Source: JBBIQH01 sp964475945 (GTDB lineage: Archaea; Thermoproteota; Nitrososphaeria; Nitrososphaerales; Nitrosocaldaceae). From it: 64,000 nt of DNA. Position 1 is the stretch's first letter. Every line of letters starts with the position of its first letter. A program made the position numbers and the translations under genes. Under the pieces are notes generated by a model. The model was not told where the DNA came from. It was given only the letters and a program-made list of their open reading frames with translations, and did not search any database. This document shows positions 18,401 through 24,878 of the stretch, piece after piece. Location: positions 1 through 64,000 of the forward strand of contig CAYYYF010000001.1 in the NCBI GenBank assembly GCA_964475945.1, written 5' to 3'.

Positions 18401-18819
18401 ATCTCAGGTAAACCACTTAATACACATAGATTTGACTTAACCATTACAGGCAGATCTCCTACATGTATTGCTCTAGTCTCAACTATCTTGTTATCCTCAA
18501 CTATGCTACATTCTATCATTATAGGTGCGCTATAGGTTAGATTCCTTAGCCTAGCCTCCATAGGGGTTACATAGGTTATTGAGCCATCTATCTCCGTAAC
18601 CCTTGGGTGCTGTAGTCTAACCCTACCTAACTTAACCTTGTAAGGATACTCAGGGTTCTCTATCTCTACCTCGCCAACCTCATCTACTATACTCTGTATA
18701 CCTCTCTCAATGAACTCGTTGTATGAGTTAAGGTGCTGCCTAGCAACACCCTCTCTTGTAAGTATGTCATATATTATAGGCCAGAAATCCTGGGCCTTAC
18801 TTAATGCTACACTACCCAT
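15457..18819 (-). CDS. rpoB: DNA-directed RNA polymerase subunit B, unsplit
   Basis: Second-largest polymerase subunit, forming one wall of the active cleft. The 1120 residues are in a single frame, not split into B' and B'' as in many Euryarchaeota. Clear family blocks include GYFIINGSERVIVGLEDLSYNK, FGRICPSETPEGSNCGLVKNLAL, the GQKGVVG loop (FASRHGQKGVVGVLANPEDLPYT) and FGEMERDCLIGYGAA. A C-terminal zinc ribbon is formed by CERCG and CRVCG. It starts 3 bases after rpoH and is followed by rpoA after 21 bases. Confidence 0.98.
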   Translation of the reverse strand: MGSVALSKAQDFWPIIYDILTREGVARQHLNSYNEFIERGIQSIVDEVGEVEIENPEYPYKVKLGRVRLQHPRVTEIDGSITYVTPMEARLRNLTYSAPIMIECSIVEDNKIVETRAIHVGDLPVMVKSNLCVLSGLPEIKLIESNEDPKDAGGYFIINGSERVIVGLEDLSYNKIIVGIEEVSGVKVYSAKIYSSIVGYRTKLELIMKQDGSIVVKVSGSPIDIPFVVLMRALGLESDKEIADAVSLKPEIYNELEPSFEKAADVASTKEAIDYISKRIAPNMLEEFQLKRTENLLDWGLLPHLGRTPDSRLDKALFIGEAACKLIELKLGLIDPDDKDHYGNKIIKFAGQMLADLFRTAFRNLIRDMKYQLERSGQKRGISAVMAAIRPGIITDKLNNAIATGNWGRGKVGVTQLLDRTNYLSTISHLRRIQSPLSRSQPNFEARDLHPTHFGRICPSETPEGSNCGLVKNLALSAVVSVTVPSAEVIEMLYEHGVVYHQDASDEIKSNGSKVFVDGRLVGFVKDGDTLVSKLRSLRRSGKMHPHVGIYLYKPKDRRATSRVYISCNAGRVLRPLIVVNNGTHGITNEILEKLRRRLISYEDLLYKGLIELVDANEEENCYIALYPEDLTKEHTHLEVFPAAIFGVSASMIPYPEHNQSPRNTYESAMAKQSLGFSTPMMNFNTYVRQHFLVYPQVPLVRSRAIPLLGIEDRPTGTNCIVAVLPFEGYNIEDAIVINKAAVDRGLARSFFYRVYEAEAKQYPGGMKDNFEIPSADANIRGYKGDKYYRLLEADGVVMQEAVVSGGDVLIGRTSPPRFMEEYREFEIKGPYRRDTSVSMRPSEVGVVDTVIMTQSIEGGKLYKVRVRDMRIPEIGDKFASRHGQKGVVGVLANPEDLPYTDQGIVPDIIINPHAFPSRMTVGQFVESISGKAAALAGIFIDGTAFYGEKVDDVRALLEQRGFKYTGKEVMYDGRTGKRYEAEIFIGIVYYQKLHHMVADKMHSRARGQVQMLTKQPTEGRARGGGLRFGEMERDCLIGYGAAMLLKDRLLEESDKSEIYVCERCGLITYYDAKQRRYVCRVCGDKARVSSVTVAYAFKLLLQEIMSLNILPRLILKEKV

Positions 18820-18822
18820 ACT

Positions 18823-19071
18823 CTAACCCTCTACAACATATCTGTAGTATATACTTATCCCTGCTGTAGGGCTCTTCCTTATTATCTTAACTATATCCCC
18901 AGGTTTAGCATTAAGATGCCTTATAGCAGGATCACTCACCAGTATGAATGGTAGTTGGGTAGGCTTTACATGGTATCTCTTGAGCACCTCATCAGCCTCA
19001 TCTTTACTTAGTATTACATGTTCAGGTACATATTCATGCTTATAATCCATACCTTCCTTGCTCTCCCTCAT
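18823..19071 (-). CDS. rpoH: DNA-directed RNA polymerase subunit H (Rpb5 C-terminal-like)
   Basis: Small jaw subunit equal to the C-terminal domain of eukaryotic Rpb5. The 82 residues contain the signature HEYVPEHVILSKDEADEVLKRY, QLPFILVSDPAIRHLNAKPGDIVKIIR and YYRYVV. It is the first gene of the large operon rpoH-rpoB-rpoA-rpl30e-DUF131 pair-nusA-rpsL-rpsG. A GGAGGG at the complement of 19085-19090 is too far (about 14 bases) for a classical ribosome-binding site, so initiation may be leaderless. Confidence 0.95.
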   Translation of the reverse strand: MRESKEGMDYKHEYVPEHVILSKDEADEVLKRYHVKPTQLPFILVSDPAIRHLNAKPGDIVKIIRKSPTAGISIYYRYVVEG

Positions 19072-19141
19072 AATCTAGAATCTACCCTCCACAATGGATA
19101 TCTAGGACCCCAATTTACACCTTTCTCTCGTATATCTCCCT

Positions 19142-19154
19142 AAAAAGATATATA
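19142..19154 (+). promoter_or_regulatory. TATA/BRE element of the PEFG-CTERM gene
   Basis: A purine-rich BRE-like AAAAAG followed by ATATATA (19148-19154), centred about 26 bases before ATG 19177. This spacing argues for a leaderless mRNA starting at that ATG rather than the upstream GTG at 19162. The divergent rpoH operon starts about 70 bases to the left. Confidence 0.55.
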
Positions 19155-19176
19155 CTATTATGTGTATAGGCTCTTG

Positions 19177-20001
19177 ATGGCTAAGTATAAGAACTATACA
19201 ATGATGGCTGTACTAGCAGTATTGGTATTGCTTGCTATGCCATTCCATGTTTATGCACAGAGTATAACTGTTACCCTTGATAAGCAAGAGTATACTACTG
19301 GAGATACATTAAAGGTTACTGGTATAGTGCCTAGGGTTATAACTGGATTGGATGTTATCATACAGATAATAAATCCAAAGAATGCACAAGCAGCTTTAGC
19401 ACAGGTTACACCTGATGCGAATGGAAGCTTTAGTAAGGAGTTTACGCTTGGTGGAACCTATATGAAAGAGTCTGGCACTTACAAGGTAAGAGTAACATAT
19501 GGAGAGCTACAGCAGGAGACTAGCTTCTCCTTCACTGCTCAAGCACAACAGCAGCAAAGGACATTCAGTCTAAATATAAGTGGAATACAAGAGAATGTAA
19601 CAATAAGCGGCACCATAAACAATGGTAGTGTAAGCTCTATAACTGTAGATCCAGATTTTAATAGTATTGTACTTAACCTAAGCAATGTTACATCTGATAG
19701 CACGATAAGTGTAACCATACCATCAAGCATACTTAAGGAGCCTAATAGATTCAATGAGGTTGATTTTATAGTATTGGCTGATGGAGAAGAGGTTCCTGCA
19801 CAGGTATCTATGCAAGACAATAATAAGGTATTAACATTCACTGTCTCTGCTGGAACAGAGCAGGCTGAGATAGTTGTTACACCAGAGAATATAAGTGTAG
19901 TACCTGAGTTTGGTGTTATTGCAGCACTTATACTAGCATTAGGCATAGGTGCTTTCATAGCATTAAGTAGAAAGCAGGTTCTGGGTATACAGAGATATTA
20001 A
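19177..20001 (+). CDS. Secreted PEFG-CTERM surface protein
   Basis: Exported, probably cell-wall or membrane-anchored protein. An N-terminal signal peptide (hydrophobic core LAVLVLLAMPFHVYA, likely cleavage before QS) leads into Ig-like beta domains. The first, with EYTTGDTLKVTGIV and DANGSFSKEFTL, resembles macroglobulin/CARDB repeats. A Gln-rich linker joins a second beta domain. The C-terminus has the thaumarchaeal sorting tag PEFG, a hydrophobic helix and basic residues (SRK). A GTG start at 19162 is possible, but the TATA spacing favours ATG 19177. Ligand or enzymatic role unknown. Confidence 0.8.
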   Translation: MAKYKNYTMMAVLAVLVLLAMPFHVYAQSITVTLDKQEYTTGDTLKVTGIVPRVITGLDVIIQIINPKNAQAALAQVTPDANGSFSKEFTLGGTYMKESGTYKVRVTYGELQQETSFSFTAQAQQQQRTFSLNISGIQENVTISGTINNGSVSSITVDPDFNSIVLNLSNVTSDSTISVTIPSSILKEPNRFNEVDFIVLADGEEVPAQVSMQDNNKVLTFTVSAGTEQAEIVVTPENISVVPEFGVIAALILALGIGAFIALSRKQVLGIQRY

Positions 20002-20014
20002 TCCTCTTACCATT

Positions 20015-20042
20015 TTTATTTATTTATTTATTTATTTATTTA
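20015..20042 (+). repeat. TTTA tetranucleotide repeat, seven copies
   Basis: Seven perfect TTTA units in the 79-base gap between the PEFG-CTERM gene and the next gene. It may act as a T-rich terminator for the upstream gene or an A/T-rich promoter region. Such tracts are prone to slippage. Confidence 0.85.
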
Positions 20043-20080
20043 TGCCATAGAGTTAATAAGTTAGTGTGCTAAGTAATGGT

Positions 20081-20350
20081 ATGGATAGTAAAGAAGAGTA
20101 TCCAGTAAAGAGTTATGAAGGATTTGAGCAGAAGGTTGTTGATGGCTATACAATATACAAGAGTAATAAACGCTGGATAGCATTGGTTGTTGTTGATACT
20201 AGTAATGGTAGAGAATTAAGGTTATACTCATGGGAGATGCGTAAAAATGAGTGGAAGGTTGCCCTTGCAAGCCAGAACGTTGGTTTCTGGGACTGGGATG
20301 CTATAGTAGGTAAGGTAAAGGAGTATAAAGCAAAGTATGGTATAAAGTGA
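20081..20350 (+). CDS. Small hypothetical protein
   Basis: An 89-residue soluble protein (94 if the GTG at 20066 is used; ATG 20081 looks better, giving MDSKEEYPV). It is rich in Lys and aromatic residues, with four Trp. The alternation YTIYKSNKRWIALVVVD, ELRLYSWEMRKNEWKVAL and FWDWDAIVGKVKEYKAKYG suggests a three-stranded sheet plus C-terminal helix. No family recognised. Convergent with the next gene. Confidence 0.55.
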   Translation: MDSKEEYPVKSYEGFEQKVVDGYTIYKSNKRWIALVVVDTSNGRELRLYSWEMRKNEWKVALASQNVGFWDWDAIVGKVKEYKAKYGIK

Positions 20351-20364
20351 TGCAATTCTTATAT

Positions 20365-20646
20365 CTATACTCCTAGTATGGATCTCTTTATCTCCCCTGC
20401 CCTACCCCTTATTATATAATACATCTCAACCAGCTCATCCTGAGTCATAGCCCTCCTATTAATTACCATGAAGTAGTTGTAGAACCCTCCTATTATCTCC
20501 CCTATAGCAATCCCTAATGCAAAATCTATCTCATTATTAACCAATGGTTTGAAAGACCTTGCTACATTCACAAAGTTAGAGCTTTGCGCTATGGTATCAT
20601 CTATAAGTTGTTCAAGTATATCTCTTAGATTCTTGTTAAGCCCCAT
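20365..20646 (-). CDS. Small hypothetical helical protein
   Basis: A 93-residue, mostly helical protein with a weakly hydrophobic middle (FALGIAIGEIIGGFYNYFMVI, about 42-62), too polar around it to be a confident membrane helix. No catalytic motif or cysteine. It may bind a partner through its helices. Divergently oriented to the pyrophosphatase remnant, whose start is 54 bases away. Function unknown. Confidence 0.5.
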   Translation of the reverse strand: MGLNKNLRDILEQLIDDTIAQSSNFVNVARSFKPLVNNEIDFALGIAIGEIIGGFYNYFMVINRRAMTQDELVEMYYIIRGRAGEIKRSILGV

Positions 20647-20699
20647 GATAACAAATTAAATGGAATAAAGATATATTTGCTTGCTAGTTACTCTTTACC

Positions 20700-21228
20700 A
20701 TGCATCTATGGCATGATATAGAACCTGGGAAAAATGCACCAGAGATAGTTAATGTTATAGTTGAGATAAAGGGTTCACAGAATAAGTGAGTATGATAAGG
20801 ATAAGAACATAATAAGGCTTGATAGAATCTTATTCTCACCATTACATTACCCAGAGGATTATGGAATAATACCGAGAACACTTGCTGATGATGGTGATCC
20901 TCTAGATGCCCTAGTACTGCTTAGCAACCCTACATACCCTGAAGTGCTAATAGAGGCTATACCCATAGGGCTACTAAGGATGATAGACTCTGGTATGAAT
21001 GATGATAAACTTTTATGTGTAGCATTACATGACCCTAGATACTCAAACTATAGGGATATAAGTGATATTGAGGAGCATATACTTAAAGAGATAGTATACT
21101 TCTTCCAGGTTTATAAGGATTTGGAGGGCAAGAAGGTACATGTTATAGGCTGGAAGGATGCTAAAGAGGCTAAGGTTGTGGTTATGAATGCTATATACCT
21201 TTATGCAAGAAAGTTAATGCAGAGATGA
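20700..21228 (+). pseudogene. ppa: Family I inorganic pyrophosphatase with an internal frameshift
   Basis: The protein would hydrolyse pyrophosphate made by biosynthesis. Frame one runs from ATG 20700 (MHLWHDIEPGKNAPEIV...GSQNK) to a TGA at 20787-20789. The rest of the enzyme continues without damage in the +1 frame from GAG at 20788 (EYDKDKNIIRLDRILFSPLHYPEDYG, the DGDPLD metal site, then FFQVYKDLEG) to 21228. Family members read N-K-Y-E-Y-D here; the DNA has AAT AAG T GAG TAT GAT, so two bases of the Tyr codon are missing. Everything else is intact. A sequencing or assembly error, a very recent mutation, or +1 frameshifting are all possible; error is the simplest. Confidence 0.85.
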
Positions 21229-21272
21229 TCAATAATCAAAAAATTTAGTAATAAGTATAGATAAGCATACTT

Positions 21273-22079
21273 ATGAGTATGACAGATGAGTTTGAGCCAT
21301 ACGATATATTCTGGGAGCTTGCTGGGGAGATAAGACGTAACATACTCTTCATACTAAGTGAGAAGCAGTTAAGGTTAACCCAGCTAGCAAAGGAGTTGGA
21401 TGCTACAGTGCAAGAGGTGCATAGGAATGTCAACAGGCTTATAGACGCTGGCTTGGTTAAGAAGGACTCTGATGGCTTGTTGTCGTTAACTACCTATGGT
21501 AAGACTGTATTAACACAGATACCATCATTTGAGTTCCTTGCCAAATATAAGCAGTACTTTGAAGAGCATACACTAGGTAGTCTACCAATGAAGTTCATCC
21601 AAAGGATAGGGGCATTAAATAACTCTGAGTTGGTTAATGGCGTGGTTGCACTGCTAGAGAGATGGAAGAGTATGTATGCTAATGCAGAGGAGTATATAAT
21701 GGAGTTGATGGCTCAGGTACCATTAGATCTAATAGAACCGCTGGTAGCAAGGGTAAGGGAAGGGATAAAGTTCTCCTACATATTTGGGTATAATACAATA
21801 GTCCCAAAGGGGAGGACTGAGATACTTAAGAGGGTTAACTGGCAAGAGTATATAAGAAAGGGTATAGTTGAGAGGAGGATGTGTGATAAGGTTGATGTTA
21901 TGGTTATAGTAACTGATAAGCAAGCAGCTGTGCTCTTCCCAGATCAGAGTGGCGAGACTGATCTTAACCATATGCTCTTCAGTAACGATAGGTTATTCCA
22001 CGAATGGTGTTTAGACTTCTTTAGATACAAGTGGTATAATTCAGGCTCATTCGATGAGAGTAAGTTAAGAGAGGTTTAA
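21273..22079 (+). CDS. Winged-helix transcriptional regulator with FilR1/DUF1724-like C-terminus
   Basis: Predicted DNA-binding regulator of 268 residues. The N-terminal winged helix (about 10-90) is clear: IRRNILFILSEKQLRLTQLAKELDATVQEVHRNVNRLIDAGLVKKDSDGLLSLT. The C-terminal half (about 120-260) has the LMAQVPLDLIEPLVARVREGIKFSYIFG, DKVDVMVIVTDKQAAVLFPD and DLNHMLFSNDRLFHEWCLDFFRYKW features of the archaeal FilR1/DUF1724 sensor domain, first noted in a methanogen filament regulator. Target and ligand are unknown. A second Met (M3) is also a possible start. Confidence 0.82.
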   Translation: MSMTDEFEPYDIFWELAGEIRRNILFILSEKQLRLTQLAKELDATVQEVHRNVNRLIDAGLVKKDSDGLLSLTTYGKTVLTQIPSFEFLAKYKQYFEEHTLGSLPMKFIQRIGALNNSELVNGVVALLERWKSMYANAEEYIMELMAQVPLDLIEPLVARVREGIKFSYIFGYNTIVPKGRTEILKRVNWQEYIRKGIVERRMCDKVDVMVIVTDKQAAVLFPDQSGETDLNHMLFSNDRLFHEWCLDFFRYKWYNSGSFDESKLREV

Positions 22080-22116
22080 GTTATCCAAAAGGATTTTGGA
22101 CTATTAAAAAATAGAG

Positions 22117-22611
22117 TCAGTTGACCAATAGCCATATTATAGGGATGTCTTGGTAATGCCCATCTGGTAGTATCCTACGTATTGATATTGGTAATGCCTT
22201 CTGCTTAAGTTCATACTCTGCTATGGTTATTGGATCAGTATTATCCTTGGACACTACTACCAGTGGTGATGCTCCCAAGTATAGCTGTAGTGCCCTTGCA
22301 CCAACTATCCTAGCCTTCTCAAATCTTGTTATCCTCTTTGGTCCTATAATGATCTCTCCAGGCTTAGATTTAACCTCTACCAATTGTATTGTAGCCTCTT
22401 TACTTGCATACTCTTGCGTACTTTGTATTGTAGTGCTAGTAGCCTTGATAACCTCTTCTATGCTTTTAGATTGCTCTGTTACTTCAATCTTACTCTCTTC
22501 TATAACCATATCAACAACATCCTTTACAATATTGCTATCATTACTAGCCTTCCCTTTACCTTTATCCTTCTTCTGCTTACTCTTTACCTTAGGCTTCTCG
22601 CCCTCTGTCAA
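22117..22611 (-). CDS. rpoK: DNA-directed RNA polymerase subunit K (Rpb6/omega-like) with long N-terminal tail
   Basis: The conserved core is at about 88-164: IGPKRITRFEKARIVGARALQLYLGASPLV, DPITIAEYELKQKALPISIRRILPDG. It matches archaeal RpoK/Rpb6, which clamps subunit A and aids assembly. Typical archaeal RpoK is under about 100 residues. Here a charged low-complexity tail of about 87 residues (Lys-rich at 1-21, then Glu/Ser/Thr/Gln-rich) precedes it, reminiscent of the disordered tail of eukaryotic Rpb6. It is detached from the rpl18e-rplM-rpsI cluster where it often lies. Confidence 0.92.
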   Translation of the reverse strand: MTEGEKPKVKSKQKKDKGKGKASNDSNIVKDVVDMVIEESKIEVTEQSKSIEEVIKATSTTIQSTQEYASKEATIQLVEVKSKPGEIIIGPKRITRFEKARIVGARALQLYLGASPLVVVSKDNTDPITIAEYELKQKALPISIRRILPDGHYQDIPIIWLLVN

Positions 22612-22666
22612 TTATATGCATGATACCTAACAATACAAATAAACGTTACTATCCTTAACATCTAAT

Positions 22667-23032
22667 ATGAGCGTATCTAGAGTAAGGGTAGTGCTTATAG
22701 TTAAAGGTAAAGGGGAGTGTGAGTGTGAACTTGTAAGGCATCTTGCCCCATTAACTGTAGGCTCAATACTTAGAGCATTACCATTAGAGAGTAGGATATA
22801 TAGGTTTGATGATAAGTTCGTATACATAGATGCTGGAGTATCTGTAGGAGCAGAGAAGCAGAGAGATTCATTCAAGAGGGGTGATATTGGGTTCATGGTA
22901 TCAAACAACTCTATCTGTATATTCTTAAAGGATGTGAGTGGGATGAGATTTAATCCTTTAGGTAAGATATTATCTAACATAGAGTTACTTGAGGATCCCT
23001 CAAATAAGGATGTTATTATAATACATAAGTAG
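22667..23032 (+). CDS. Cyclophilin-like fold protein (COG2164-type)
   Basis: A 121-residue protein that resembles the small archaeal cyclophilin-like family. Features are an N-terminal strand RVRVVLIVKGKGECECELVRHLAPLTVGSILRALPLESRIYRFDDKFVYIDAG, a loop GDIGFMVSNNSICIFLKD, and NPLGKILSNIELLED near the end. Whether it has prolyl isomerase activity is unknown; catalytic residues of true cyclophilins are not evident. It converges on cofE and overlaps its end by 17 bases. Confidence 0.65.
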   Translation: MSVSRVRVVLIVKGKGECECELVRHLAPLTVGSILRALPLESRIYRFDDKFVYIDAGVSVGAEKQRDSFKRGDIGFMVSNNSICIFLKDVSGMRFNPLGKILSNIELLEDPSNKDVIIIHK

Positions 23033-23804
23033 AAGATTTTGCCAATCTAAGGAAGATATCCTTCTCCTCATTCCTTATCAATCTTGCTATACCATAATCA
23101 ACACTACTATAATCCAAGCCTCTAACTATTGCAACAGGTATACCTTTGCTCTTACCCATAACCAACTCAGCAGCAGAGGCTACTTCATCCGCTACTGCAA
23201 TCTCTGTAACCCTTAACTCCTTACCATACATATCCTTCTTGCCCCTATAATCTATTATAGGGTCTATCCCTGCAATACCTATTGCAACATTAACCTGACC
23301 TTCCCTAAAAGGTCTACCGAATGTATCCGTTATTATAACTGCTACTCTCTTCCCTGTTAAAGCATGTATCCTATCCCTTATCCTCCTTGCGCTAGCATCT
23401 GCATCCACTGGTAAGAGCACAACACTACCATTACCTTGAACATTTGATGTATCTATACCAGCATTTGCTGCTACAAAACCATGCTTTGTTCTTGTTATTA
23501 TAACACCATGCTCAGCAGCTACTATACTACCTTCCCTAAGCATAAGCTCAACAAGCCTAGCATCCTTACCATGTTTTATAGCAATACTATTAGCCTCTTC
23601 ACTAGGCTCTATACTATCTAAACTAATAACTCTACCCTCTGCCTTTGATACTATCTTATGGGTAACTACTAAGATATCTCTATCCAATAGTATAAGGCCA
23701 TTACTCTTGATGGATTCGAGTATTAGAGAAGTGATATCGTCCCCTTCCTTTACATCCCTATCAAATGGTATAGGTATTATCTCAATCTTATTAATATGGT
23801 GCAT
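23016..23804 (-). CDS. cofE: Coenzyme F420-0:L-glutamate ligase
   Basis: GTP- and metal-dependent enzyme that adds gamma-linked glutamates to F420-0 in the last step of F420 synthesis. Family blocks include DILVVTHKIVSKAEGRVI, HGVIITRTKHGFVAANAGIDTSNV, ITDTFGRPFREGQVNVAIGIAG and VADEVASAAELVMGKS. The 262 residues match the archaeal single-domain form, without the FMN-binding domain of actinobacterial FbiB. The cell therefore probably makes F420. It is next to the SerB-like gene (1-base gap), so they are likely co-transcribed. Confidence 0.95.
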   Translation of the reverse strand: MHHINKIEIIPIPFDRDVKEGDDITSLILESIKSNGLILLDRDILVVTHKIVSKAEGRVISLDSIEPSEEANSIAIKHGKDARLVELMLREGSIVAAEHGVIITRTKHGFVAANAGIDTSNVQGNGSVVLLPVDADASARRIRDRIHALTGKRVAVIITDTFGRPFREGQVNVAIGIAGIDPIIDYRGKKDMYGKELRVTEIAVADEVASAAELVMGKSKGIPVAIVRGLDYSSVDYGIARLIRNEEKDIFLRLAKSSTYVL

Positions 23805-23805
23805 A

Positions 23806-24474
23806 TCATCTGCTGTATACCCTTCTGCTATCTAAGCCTTGTGCAATCCTACCATCAAAGTATCTGTTAACAACATCTATAAGCAGTCTAAGGTCCTTCT
23901 CATCTATTATAACATCTGCCTTCTCCTTAACTATGCTCTGGGCATTGAATGCTACCTTCAAGCCTGCTATATCAAAGAGCGTAAGATCATTTGCCCCATC
24001 AACAACTGCAGCTGTATCCTCCTTCCTTATATTCCAACCCCTAATAACCTTTGCTATTGCATTTGCCTTTCTCGAATCTACCTGTATATCTACACCAACC
24101 AATCTTCCATCTTTAAATGTAAGCTCATTTGCTGCTATGTAATCTAAGCCAAGCTCATCCTTAAGCCTATCAGTTATTATGGTAAACCCTCCAGATACGG
24201 CAACCAACTTGAATCCCTTGCTCTTAAGGTATGAGCATGCTTCTTTAGCACCGTTCATTATAGGCATGGACTCAGCTATCCTTAATGCATCCTCATACCT
24301 TATACCCCTTAATGCGTCTATCCTCCTCCTAAGACCTTCCTCCCATGGTATCTCACCCTTTATCCCTTTCAGTGTTATATCCATTATCTCCTTCTCCTTC
24401 CCTACTAGTCTAGCTAGCAGAGGCAAGTACTCAGCGTCGTATAGCACTCCTTCAACATCAAATATTACAAGCAT
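23806..24474 (-). CDS. serB: HAD phosphatase, SerB-like
   Basis: Phosphoserine phosphatase-like HAD hydrolase. Motif I is FDVEGVL, so nucleophile Asp6 is kept but the general acid/base position is Glu8 instead of Asp. Motif II is VAVSGGFTIITDRL, the Lys motif lies near SRKANAIAKVI and motif III is VVDGANDLTLFDIAG. The layout and CAP helices fit SerB, but the D-to-E change makes the substrate less certain. An upstream start at 24528 would add 18 residues; the ATG ending at 24474 begins right at motif I and has a TATA box about 28 bases before it. Confidence 0.78.
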   Translation of the reverse strand: MLVIFDVEGVLYDAEYLPLLARLVGKEKEIMDITLKGIKGEIPWEEGLRRRIDALRGIRYEDALRIAESMPIMNGAKEACSYLKSKGFKLVAVSGGFTIITDRLKDELGLDYIAANELTFKDGRLVGVDIQVDSRKANAIAKVIRGWNIRKEDTAAVVDGANDLTLFDIAGLKVAFNAQSIVKEKADVIIDEKDLRLLIDVVNRYFDGRIAQGLDSRRVYSR

Positions 24475-24497
24475 GTAATATGAGCATAAGCTATAGA

Positions 24498-24540
24498 GTA
24501 TATAAGTCTTGATCTGCTTAATCATCAATACTTATAATAC
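24498..24540. promoter_or_regulatory. Divergent promoters between the SerB-like gene and the small Cys-cluster gene
   Basis: A TATA-like CTTATATAC on the minus strand (24498-24506) lies about 28 bases from the ATG at 24474. A plus-strand CTTATAATAC (24531-24540) lies about 28 bases from the TTG at 24563. Each fits a leaderless start. Confidence 0.45.
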
Positions 24541-24562
24541 TCTTATCTATAAGGTATTGGTA

Positions 24563-24850
24563 TTGAGTAGCGAGCAACATAAGTATGTTATAGATATTAA
24601 AGAAGGCAAGAACATAAGGATCTCAGATTATGCAAAGAAGGAATTAAGAGATCTAGGAATGATGGATGAGAAGGGTAAGTTAAAGATAAAGGGTTTAAGT
24701 GCAAAGATGGTATCTAGGATGAAGAGTGAGTATGTTGAGTGCCCAGTATTAAATAGGGATGTTAACTTTATAGAGTGCTATGTATGTTCCAACTTTATTA
24801 GTAGGATAACAGGCAAGGTATACTGTAAGGGTGAACCATTAGCAAGGTAA
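24563..24850 (+). CDS. Small cysteine-cluster protein of unknown function
   Basis: About 95 residues if translation starts at TTG 24563 (LSSEQHKYVIDIKEGKNI), which fits the TATA box at 24531-24540; longer starts back to 24509 are less convincing. The C-terminus has CPVLNRDVNFIECYVCSNFISRITGKVYCKG, four cysteines arranged C-x10-12-CxxC...C that may bind zinc or an iron-sulfur cluster. The N-terminal part has a possible helical domain (SDYAKKELRDLGMMDE). It lies 28 bases before proS on the same strand. No family recognised. Confidence 0.6.
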   Translation: MSSEQHKYVIDIKEGKNIRISDYAKKELRDLGMMDEKGKLKIKGLSAKMVSRMKSEYVECPVLNRDVNFIECYVCSNFISRITGKVYCKGEPLAR

Positions 24851-24878
24851 CATCATAAAAGAAAAATTAGGTATTGCT

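Noticed and set aside
20015..20042. TTTA repeat as replication origin or DUE
   Set aside because: No origin-recognition boxes or cdc6/orc1 gene are nearby; it is a simple tetranucleotide repeat.
20784..20790. Programmed +1 frameshift in ppa
   Set aside because: There is no known slippery signal beyond AAG-TGA, and the shifted product would lack a conserved Tyr; a two-base sequence error is simpler. Kept only as an alternative.
20684..20881. Minus-strand open frame over the pyrophosphatase
   Set aside because: It is antisense to well-conserved pyrophosphatase sequence and shows no family features.
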